Of a DNA stretch of 64,000 nucleotides, positions 43,355-50,739 are shown in pieces. The stretch covers positions 310,001 through 374,000 of the forward strand of contig MUZD01000001.1 in the NCBI GenBank assembly GCA_002155105.1, given 5' to 3'. This DNA is from Sedimentibacter sp. SX930 (GTDB taxonomy: Bacteria > Bacillota > Bacilli > Lactobacillales > Aerococcaceae). The notes beneath the pieces were generated by a model, which saw nothing but the letters and a program-made list of their open reading frames with translations, was not told the DNA's origin and ran no database searches. The position numbers and the translations under genes were made by a program. Each line of letters begins with the position of its first letter. Position 1 is the first letter of the stretch.

Positions 43355-44620
43355 ATGACATTTTTATTGGGAACGGCAACAGCTGCACATCAAGTGGAAG
43401 GAAATAACACGCACAGTGATTTTTGGATTCAGGAAAACATGGAACACACTATTTTTGTGGAACCGTCACTGGATGCTTGTGATCACTACAACCGCTTTGA
43501 AGAAGATATCCGATTAATGAAGGAAGCAGGTCTGAATGCTTACCGTTTTTCAATTGAGTGGGCGCGTATTGAACCCGAAGTGGGCAAATTCGATGAGAAT
43601 GAAATTGCTCATTATCGAAAAGTCTTAGAAAGTTGTCATGAGAACGGCATCGAGCCTATTGTTACCATGCATCATTTTTCGAGTCCAAAGTGGTTGATCA
43701 CTGAAGGCGGGTGGGAATCTGAGCATACTGTCGCATATTTTAAGAATTATTGCCAATTCGTTGCGGAGAATCTTGGCGAACTGTTCACGTACGTATGCAC
43801 AATCAATGAAGCGAACATGGGAATCCAACTGGCAGCCATCATTAAGCGTATCACGAAACAAATGGAATCCAATATACAAGTTGGGATAAATATGCCGGTG
43901 ATGAAGGACTATGAGCTACAAATGAATGAGACTACGAGGGCCTTTGACTTGAGTACTGGTGAAAATGCACATACTTTCTTGTCACAAAGAACATCTTTTG
44001 GGGATGAATTGATTATGCGGGCTCATGAAGCAGCACGGGATGCCATGAAAGCTGTTTGTCCTCATCTAAAAGTCGGTCTTTCACTCAGTCTGCATGATTT
44101 GCAAGCTGCTGATGATGCGCCAGAAACGATTAAAAATGTGGAAAAAGAATGGCAGGAAGAATTTTTGCATTATATGCCATACATCGAAAAAGATGATTTC
44201 TTGGGGATCCAAAATTATACGCGGGAGATTATCGGAGTGGATGGCATTCAAAAAGCGCCAGAAAATGCTGAATTGACCCAAATGAATTATGAGTATTATC
44301 CGGAAGCGCTGGAAAATGTCATACGTAAAGTTGCCGAATCATTTAAAGGGGAATTACTGGTAACGGAAAATGGAATCGGAACTGCAGACGATGAGCGTCG
44401 CGTTCAATTTATTGATACGGCACTTGCCGGAGTCAAAAATTGTATCGCTGATGGTATTCCTGTCCATGGTTATATGCACTGGAGTTTATTGGACAATTTT
44501 GAATGGCAGAAAGGCTACTCAATGACTTTCGGTTTGATTGAAGTGGATAGACAAACGCAAAAGCGGTATCCAAAACGTAGCCTTTCAGTGCTGGGCAGCT
44601 ATACCGACAAGTTTGCATGA
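43355..44620 (+). CDS. GH1 family beta-glycosidase
   Basis: A 421-residue intracellular retaining glycosidase. It starts FLLGTATAAHQVEGNN, as GH1 enzymes do (FLWGxAxAAxQxEG). Further motifs are YRFSIEWARIEPEVGKFDE, acid/base Glu in TINEANMG (about 152; canonical TxNEP, here A instead of P), nucleophile Glu in LLVTENGIG (about 335) and MHWSLLDNFEWQKGY. It is slightly shorter than most GH1 enzymes (about 450-480). CAAGGAGCGA is the ribosome binding site. It has its own promoter region with the island's shared element. It acts on beta-glucosides or related sugars; no phospho-sugar pocket is evident. Confidence 0.92.
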   Translation: MTFLLGTATAAHQVEGNNTHSDFWIQENMEHTIFVEPSLDACDHYNRFEEDIRLMKEAGLNAYRFSIEWARIEPEVGKFDENEIAHYRKVLESCHENGIEPIVTMHHFSSPKWLITEGGWESEHTVAYFKNYCQFVAENLGELFTYVCTINEANMGIQLAAIIKRITKQMESNIQVGINMPVMKDYELQMNETTRAFDLSTGENAHTFLSQRTSFGDELIMRAHEAARDAMKAVCPHLKVGLSLSLHDLQAADDAPETIKNVEKEWQEEFLHYMPYIEKDDFLGIQNYTREIIGVDGIQKAPENAELTQMNYEYYPEALENVIRKVAESFKGELLVTENGIGTADDERRVQFIDTALAGVKNCIADGIPVHGYMHWSLLDNFEWQKGYSMTFGLIEVDRQTQKRYPKRSLSVLGSYTDKFA

Positions 44621-44626
44621 AGCGTT

Positions 44627-44702
44627 AAGAAGAGAAGGAACAGCCACCCGCGGAGGTGATTGTTCCTTCTCTTTAATCATTTTCGGAAGCTGCTTTCGAT
44701 AA
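44627..44702. repeat. Right copy of paralogous terminator repeat flanking the catabolic island
   Basis: Hairpin AGAGAAGGAACA (44631) ... TGTTCCTTCTCT (44672) with inner arms CACC/GGTG where the left copy has CAGC/GCTG. The pair has therefore changed on both sides and pairing is kept. The shared downstream stretch TCGGAAG.TGCTTT continues. It serves as a terminator between GH1 (+) and the permease-prefix gene (-). Confidence 0.85.
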
Positions 44703-44714
44703 GCGAATGCCATT

Positions 44715-45695
44715 TTATTTTTTCTTTTTCAGATCCATGTAGCCGTTGTAGACAGTCGCGAAGATTCCGAAGAGGATGCCGACGATCGGAAAGATGATCC
44801 AGGCGCTTGCCCAAGCGTAATACACGAAGCCGGCAATCAGATAAACGGCAGCGGCAAGCGGAAAGACAACCCCAGCGACGATACCGACCACCTTGTTCTT
44901 CTCTGCCTTATCCTTCGCAAACTCTCCGATCGACAGCAGTTTTTCGTACGTTTCGTCCTGAATGCCGTAGAAAATAAACAGGAAGACGCCGATTGCGATG
45001 AAGCTGAGCAGGAAAACAAGTGACAGACTGTTATCTTCCCCGATCAGGACGACGGAAAGCAACAAGGAAACGGGCGCCAGGATGCAAAGCGCGACCCCGA
45101 TTGCGACAGCAATGGCCAACCGCGGCCGGAAGGTTTTGTATTCAGTTTTAAGTCGGGCGTAGGTTGTGGCGTCGAGTTTAATTCGTTTCTGCTCCAGTTC
45201 AAATTGCTGTTCTTTCATGCCATAGATGATAAACAGCGAAACGCCGGCTGCGACAAAGAGGAACAGCGGCACAAGCGTCAGAATATCCAACAGTTCACTC
45301 GTACGGCCTCCATGAGCATTTTGATAGCCGGTAAGGTACTGGCCGAGGAACAGGCTGGCTGGGCCCATGATGCACAGGAAAACACCTGTTGCCATCGCCC
45401 AGGCAAAGTGATGGCGATGATCAATATATTCATCGACTTGTTCGGGAGTAAGGTAGACTTCATTATCGGGAATTTCTGCAGGTGAAGTGGGTATGTCCGA
45501 AACTGTGTAGTCATCAATATTGCCGTGAGCCGCTATGGCAGTGCTGATAGCCTCGTGCTCGCTTTTGCCTTCTGCTTTCAACTGTTGGTACTTGTCCTGC
45601 ATTTTCGTTAGCATGGCTTGCTTGCGGGCTAGCATCTCCGGTGTTTTTGGCAGATTTGCAAAGATGGATTCCACATAATTGCTGATTGTATTCAT
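44715..45695 (-). CDS. Membrane protein with N-terminal permease prefix (HAAS-like) domain
   Basis: A 326-residue protein. The N-terminal 65 residues (YVESIFANLPKTPEMLARKQ ... GKSEHEAISTAIAAHGNIDD) form the small helical 'permease prefix domain 1' seen in proteins paired with PadR-like regulators. The remainder has about six hydrophobic spans in three pairs separated by similar cytosolic blocks (IIYGMKEQQFELEQKRIKLD and IFYGIQDETYEKLLSIGEF), suggesting internal duplication, and ends DLKKKK. The ribosome binding site is weak. No adjacent PadR gene is present. Role unknown; possibly envelope-stress or transport-related. Confidence 0.75.
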   Translation of the reverse strand: MNTISNYVESIFANLPKTPEMLARKQAMLTKMQDKYQQLKAEGKSEHEAISTAIAAHGNIDDYTVSDIPTSPAEIPDNEVYLTPEQVDEYIDHRHHFAWAMATGVFLCIMGPASLFLGQYLTGYQNAHGGRTSELLDILTLVPLFLFVAAGVSLFIIYGMKEQQFELEQKRIKLDATTYARLKTEYKTFRPRLAIAVAIGVALCILAPVSLLLSVVLIGEDNSLSLVFLLSFIAIGVFLFIFYGIQDETYEKLLSIGEFAKDKAEKNKVVGIVAGVVFPLAAAVYLIAGFVYYAWASAWIIFPIVGILFGIFATVYNGYMDLKKKK

Positions 45696-45895
45696 AACGT
45701 TCTATCCCCATTCCTGATGATGATTCTGATATGGAAGTTTTTGTGAATGCCCCATACGGACCGTACATAATTAAAACTGATGATTGCTTTTATATCAACT
45801 AAAGTGTAGCACTTTTAGAGGGGGTGGGGAAATGATAAGAGCGGAGTGAATATAATCGAAGACGATAAAACAGCTCGAAAAAAGTAGCCCAATGA

Positions 45896-45935
45896 AAAAG
45901 CCGCCTTGCACATGATGATATGCAAGGCGGCTTTT
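45896..45935. terminator. Terminator of the symporter gene
   Basis: AAAAGCCGCCTTGCA / TGCAAGGCGGCTTTT, a 15-bp perfect stem with T runs on both strands. Confidence 0.92.
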
Positions 45936-45941
45936 ACTTTA

Positions 45942-47180
45942 TCATACTTCTTGAATAATCCCATGGTTGAAAATATCATAATTGATTGCATCTTCAGTTT
46001 TAGCGACAATCAGCGCTGTTGTAGTATCTGCAGTTACATTCAGGATCGTTCTCAACATTCCCACGAACCATTCTACCCCGGCAAAAAGAGCGATACTTTC
46101 AATCGGCAAGTTCATTTGCGGAACTACGATAGCCAAAGATACCAAGCCAGCTCCTGGAACCACGGCATTTGCCAAAGAAGCAAGCGCAGCCAAGAATGCA
46201 ATATAGATGTAGTTCGTCATTGAGTATTCCACACCATAAATCTGAGAGATCGTGATGACGGTGATCGCCATATGCATGGCAGAACCGTTACTGTTAAGGG
46301 TCATACCCAAAGGCAATACCAGTTTTGATACACGCTCTTCAATTCCCAATTTTTCACGGGCATCCTTCAATTCAGTCGGCAACGTAACCGCTGAAGATGT
46401 TGTAACGAGTGCCATGATTGCGATTTGCGTCATGTTGTATATCAGACGGAAAAAGCTGACCCGACAGAAGAATGATGTTAATAAGAACCATACAACGAGA
46501 TAAACTAAAGTTCCTAAAGCATAAACGCCTAAGTATTTTAATAATGGCAAGATAACTTGCAATCCCATATTTGCAATTGTTGAAGCGATAAGAGCAAATA
46601 TACCTATCGGAGCAATAAGCATAACCATGCTGATCAAACGCAAGATGATTTTATTGAAACGTTTAACAATGTCTAAAATCGTGTTCTCTTCATCCTCTAC
46701 TCTCACATAGCTCAAAGCCAAACCGAATAAAATTGAGAATACAATGACATGAACAATATTTCCTTCAGCCAAAGCTTGCATGATATTAGTAGGGAAGAAA
46801 TTTAAAATTGTTTCTCCAAATGACATTGCTGCTACTTCGGCCATTTTGAAACCTTCTCCGGAAATCGAAGCACTATCGATACCTGAACCTGGTTGGAACA
46901 ACACACCGAACAATACACCCATTCCACCAGCTAAAACGGAGGATATCAAAAAGATAGTAAATGTTTTAACCCCCATCGTTCCCAGTGTTTTTGGATTCAA
47001 TTCGCCAACAGCCTCAATAATCTGTCCCATTACCAACAATACAATGGACATTTGAATGAGACGTAGGAACAAGGTCCCGATGATGCTTAAAAAGCCGACG
47101 TTTTCACCGAAAAGCGACCCAACCACGACACCCATAATAGTCATGATGACGATTTGGGTCAATAAATTCATTTTCTTCAA
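45942..47180 (-). CDS. Dicarboxylate/amino acid:cation symporter (DAACS family)
   Basis: About 412 residues with the GltPh-like fold of eight helices and two re-entrant hairpins. Marks are FLRLIQMSIVLLVMGQIIEA, the serine-rich hairpin VTTSSAVTLPTE, the NMT-like stretch PLGMTLNSNGSAMHM, the ALASLANAVVPGAGLVSLAI hairpin and WFVGMLRTILNVTADTTTALIVAK (substrate Asp/Asn). Imports glutamate, aspartate or C4-dicarboxylates with H+ or Na+. The likely start is TTG at 47180 with AAAGGGG 8 nt upstream. The gene stands alone. Confidence 0.9.
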   Translation of the reverse strand: MKKMNLLTQIVIMTIMGVVVGSLFGENVGFLSIIGTLFLRLIQMSIVLLVMGQIIEAVGELNPKTLGTMGVKTFTIFLISSVLAGGMGVLFGVLFQPGSGIDSASISGEGFKMAEVAAMSFGETILNFFPTNIMQALAEGNIVHVIVFSILFGLALSYVRVEDEENTILDIVKRFNKIILRLISMVMLIAPIGIFALIASTIANMGLQVILPLLKYLGVYALGTLVYLVVWFLLTSFFCRVSFFRLIYNMTQIAIMALVTTSSAVTLPTELKDAREKLGIEERVSKLVLPLGMTLNSNGSAMHMAITVITISQIYGVEYSMTNYIYIAFLAALASLANAVVPGAGLVSLAIVVPQMNLPIESIALFAGVEWFVGMLRTILNVTADTTTALIVAKTEDAINYDIFNHGIIQEV

Positions 47181-47270
47181 TGTTGCAACCCCTTTCATAA
47201 GTGATGGCACTATTGTAAACTGTTTTTCAAGCGTTTACATTATACGAAGTGGCTAAAATAATAGAAATGT

Positions 47271-47396
47271 TTATCCACATTGTACCCTAGTCAAGGGGTT
47301 GACTTCTTGTTCATTTATCTTCGTATCGATGATGCGAACTTCCATAAATCCATGTTTCTTCAATAACTTTAAAACTTGTCGGGCTATTTGTGGCAT
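47271..47396 (-). pseudogene. Possible HicA-like toxin N-terminal remnant
   Basis: A 41-codon frame starting MPQIARQVLKLLKKHGF and then EVR, which resembles the first 20 residues of HicA mRNA-interferase toxins (KLLxKxGFxxVR). It lacks the following GSHxxF catalytic histidine region and has no evident ribosome binding site or hicB partner. It lies in the 348-bp gap before the TerB-C operon, where I see no other gene. It may be a decayed toxin fragment or a chance match. Confidence 0.3.
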
Positions 47397-47558
47397 TTCG
47401 GCAACTTATTTCGCCCCACATTTTTCCATATCATTTGAAGCCAAAGAGATGTGCTCTTAATCTAATCAGAATAGAACACGCGTTCTTGAACATGTGTCCC
47501 AATAGACGTATACTTAGGACGTATCTTTACTCTGACTTGGAAAGGGGGAACGTCCAAG

Positions 47559-49418
47559 ATGTTTGAATTTGTAAATAAAATATTCAAAAATAAGCAAATG
47601 ACCGAAGAAAAAAAATTATCGATCATCGAGTTGGTGAAGAACGAGGAGTCCTTCATCAATCCAAGAGATCTCATCGCAGAGCAGTGCGCTCTAAAAAAAG
47701 CTGAAACGAAAGTTGTGAAGGAATCATGGATCAGCTATGTTTCACCTCAAGTGAGAATGAATGACAATTTGACAGGACAATTGGAGGCAACGGTTGAGGC
47801 CTTATTTGAAATCCTATGCACAGTTGCTGATGTCGAATTGAAAAAGAAGCGCAAAAATATCAAACATGTGAAATATGAACGCTACTATTACCGTGTCACC
47901 ATCTTTGACGAAATTCATCGGCTGGCCAGAGAAGTGGTTTTTTCATTTTACCGACAGGACAATATGTACCCGGATATCTATTTTTCCTATGACCTACAAG
48001 CCATGTTGTCCAGGGATATCCAAAAAATCCTTACCCGCGAGGTAGAGGAGTATCGCAAGCATATGTCTGCTCCGGATGAGGAGACCAGAAGACGATTCGG
48101 GTTGACAACGTTTGGAACCAAAATCGTCTGGTGGGATCCATCAGGAGTGCTTCGGGACAAACAACTCTTTGACAAAAATGAAATGGATTATTTCAATCAG
48201 TTGTCAAAACGTGTGACGCGGTTTACGGAAATACCGGCTGTCATGAGCCTGTGCTTGTCGAAATACGTGGAGCTTTTGCAGCTCGTAGTGCTTGATCTGG
48301 AGGATGACTCCATCAAATGGAAGATCAAACCCAATAATTATTTCCGGAAATTTTTCCGGTTACCGCAGGATGATGGCCGTATCTGGGCGGAAACGTTCCG
48401 GCTGCCGACGGACCTGTACATCTTGGCAGAGAACACGGTCCGCCGCCAGGTAGAAGGGTTGCGTGTACTGCCCGAGGAGGAATACTTGCAGAATCTTAAA
48501 CAGTATTTTCCGGATGAAACGTTCCGGAAGATGCAAGTATGCCTGAGCCAAAAAGTTGATTTAGAGCTGGATTATCCGACCATCTCAGCCTTGCGCAACG
48601 TGAACAAGACTGTTTGGAATGAGGCCGCCAATCTGCTCATCAGTCAATCGCTTGGGCAGGTCAGTGGACTGCTTGAGGATGTTGTCAATGATCCGGATTT
48701 GAAAAAGATAGCCACGAAGGTGATCAAGCAAAGCGAAGAGCCGGACAAACGCATGCTGTTTATTTGCCTGATGGAACGTATGGAATTGCCGATTTCAAAA
48801 GTACTGCAAAAAGAGCGGGATGGCTTCATTCATCCAACCAGACAGACCGATTATCAGCAGTTGCTGATTGATGCAAATATCCAGATGGAAAGTTTGCCGA
48901 AGCTTCTAAATGAATGCACGCAACCGATGCGCAAGGAAATAAAGCTGGACACGGCATTAATCAACGCTTCACATTCTGCATTGGATACCATTATTGATAT
49001 GGTCGACACCTACTTGAGTGATGATGAAACCAGCGAAGGGCTGGATTCGGCTGTGAGCCTGAACATGTTTGCCGAAATTGAAATGTCATCGGTCGAGGAG
49101 CAAATTGAAGCAGAAAGTGTTGTCTCTACATCGGTATCTGCTACCGTAACTATTATTGAAGAACCGGAAAATCCGCACAGCAATCAGGAGTCTGAGCATA
49201 TGCTGTTCCTGAAACAGTTGGTGGTAGGCAACGGGATATCTTTGGATGATTTTAAAGTACACGCAAAAAATAAAGGGAAACTCCATCAGGCATACCTGAC
49301 GGAATTGAACGAAGTGCTTTATGAAATATTTGATGATCAAGTGTTGGTGATCAGTCACCAGCAAGTCATCATTGAAGAAGATTTTATGGAAGAAATGAGG
49401 GAATGGATCTATGGCTGA
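47559..49418 (+). CDS. TerB-C domain protein of a three-gene ATPase/helicase system
   Basis: A 619-residue cytosolic protein. The final 70 residues (FLKQLVVGNGISLDDFKVHA ... LNEVLYEIFDDQVLV) fit the TerB-C domain, which follows TerB modules in Ter-associated and phage-defence operons. The region before it (about 490-550) is acidic and low in complexity. The N-terminal 450 residues are mainly helical, with a basic patch KKKRKNIKHVKYERYYY, and I cannot assign them firmly. The ATG follows GAAAGGGGGAA. The stop overlaps the next start by 8 nt, so all three genes are translationally coupled. In relatives such proteins are thought to act as platforms for the ATPase and helicase. Confidence 0.75.
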   Translation: MFEFVNKIFKNKQMTEEKKLSIIELVKNEESFINPRDLIAEQCALKKAETKVVKESWISYVSPQVRMNDNLTGQLEATVEALFEILCTVADVELKKKRKNIKHVKYERYYYRVTIFDEIHRLAREVVFSFYRQDNMYPDIYFSYDLQAMLSRDIQKILTREVEEYRKHMSAPDEETRRRFGLTTFGTKIVWWDPSGVLRDKQLFDKNEMDYFNQLSKRVTRFTEIPAVMSLCLSKYVELLQLVVLDLEDDSIKWKIKPNNYFRKFFRLPQDDGRIWAETFRLPTDLYILAENTVRRQVEGLRVLPEEEYLQNLKQYFPDETFRKMQVCLSQKVDLELDYPTISALRNVNKTVWNEAANLLISQSLGQVSGLLEDVVNDPDLKKIATKVIKQSEEPDKRMLFICLMERMELPISKVLQKERDGFIHPTRQTDYQQLLIDANIQMESLPKLLNECTQPMRKEIKLDTALINASHSALDTIIDMVDTYLSDDETSEGLDSAVSLNMFAEIEMSSVEEQIEAESVVSTSVSATVTIIEEPENPHSNQESEHMLFLKQLVVGNGISLDDFKVHAKNKGKLHQAYLTELNEVLYEIFDDQVLVISHQQVIIEEDFMEEMREWIYG

Positions 49419-50739
49419 AAGCAAGCTGAGAAAGAAGGATGCCCAAATGATTATTGCCTCACTTGAGGCGGGTGTTGTTCCGGTAAAAGGGGTACAGCAT
49501 GTGTTGGTGGGCAGGAGCAATGAAGTCAAGGAAATCATTGACACCTTGCAAAAATTGGAGGACGGCAACAGTGATTTGCGGTTTTGGGTAGGCGATTTCG
49601 GCTCAGGCAAAAGTTTTGTTTTGCGGACGATCGAATCGTTGGCGCTGCAAAAGAATTTCGTCGTCTCCACGATCGACTTGACCCCGACGCGTCGTTTCTA
49701 TGATTCATCCGGGAAAGCGTTGGCGTTGTACAATGAAGTCGTCAATAAAATCGTCATCAAGAACAACCGCGACGGGAATGCCATCGAGACGATCGTCCAG
49801 CAATGGATCCAGGTTCTGCTCGAGCAGATTGCCGCGGAAAACAGCCTAACCGTTCCCGTTTTGATGGAAAAGGCCAATTGGAAATTGGTGGAGAATGCCA
49901 TCCTGAAGACGACGAATTCTTTTTATTCATCGGGGCTTTCCTATGAATTCGGACAAGCGCTGATGAAATATTTCGAAGGGATTGCCGGCGACAATATGTC
50001 CCTTCAGATTGAGGCGATTCGTTGGATCCGCGGGGATATCACGACGAAAACGGAAGCCTCCAAAGAGTTGGGCATCAAGAACGTCATCAACGACTCGAAC
50101 TATCTCACCGCATTGAAAAATCTGGCGGAATTATTCCTTAAGATCGGCTACAAGGGATTTGTCATAAATTTTGATGAATCAGTCAATCTGTACAAATTAC
50201 CGCGTTCGTTGACCCGGGAAAAAAATTATGAAATGATCCTCAATCTTTACAACGAAACGAAAACCAATGAAGCTAAAGGCTTGTTCATCAATTTTGGCGC
50301 AACGAAGCACACGGTTTATGACGAACGAAGAGGGTTGGCCAGCTATGGCGCTTTGAAAACACGCTTCGGGAACGGATTGATGAAAAATAAGGACTATGTC
50401 AATGTGAACAGCACCGTCATCGATCTGAAGCCGCTGACAGCGGAGGAGATCTTTATCCTTTTGACCAAGCTGTTGGAAATATACAATACGGCCTATCAAA
50501 CAACGCTGACGGTGAAGGACAGCGAAATCAAGCAATACATGGAAGACCAGTTGAACCGACCAGGAGCTGCGGCATTTTTGACGCCGCGATCCGTCATCAA
50601 GGACTATATCGAAATTCTGTCCTTGCAGCGCCAGAACCCGGACCATTCTTTCGCTCAGATCCTTGCCGATCGCTTCGGCAGAAAGCCTTCAGTTGTGGCG
50701 AAGGACGCAGATGACCACGATGAAATAGAGGTTTACTGA
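49411..50739 (+). CDS. BrxD-like P-loop ATPase (DUF2791 family)
   Basis: A 442-residue AAA-type ATPase. VPVKGVQHVLVGRSNEVKEI leads into Walker A WVGDFGSGKSFVLRTIE (about 65), and a Walker B-like FVINFDESVNLYKL is near residue 255, followed by GATKHTVYDERRGLASYGAL. The family is the BREX BrxD / DUF2791 group, which pairs with Lhr-like helicases. It overlaps the TerB-C gene (8 nt) and the helicase gene (TGATG), a strong sign of one complex. No PglZ, PglX methylase or BrxL is in the window, so this is not a complete BREX locus. Confidence 0.82.
   Translation: MAESKLRKKDAQMIIASLEAGVVPVKGVQHVLVGRSNEVKEIIDTLQKLEDGNSDLRFWVGDFGSGKSFVLRTIESLALQKNFVVSTIDLTPTRRFYDSSGKALALYNEVVNKIVIKNNRDGNAIETIVQQWIQVLLEQIAAENSLTVPVLMEKANWKLVENAILKTTNSFYSSGLSYEFGQALMKYFEGIAGDNMSLQIEAIRWIRGDITTKTEASKELGIKNVINDSNYLTALKNLAELFLKIGYKGFVINFDESVNLYKLPRSLTREKNYEMILNLYNETKTNEAKGLFINFGATKHTVYDERRGLASYGALKTRFGNGLMKNKDYVNVNSTVIDLKPLTAEEIFILLTKLLEIYNTAYQTTLTVKDSEIKQYMEDQLNRPGAAAFLTPRSVIKDYIEILSLQRQNPDHSFAQILADRFGRKPSVVAKDADDHDEIEVY

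Noticed and set aside
26886-44702. Transposon or phage boundaries of the island
   Set aside because: No transposase, integrase, terminal inverted repeats or tRNA target is visible; only the terminator duplication marks the ends.
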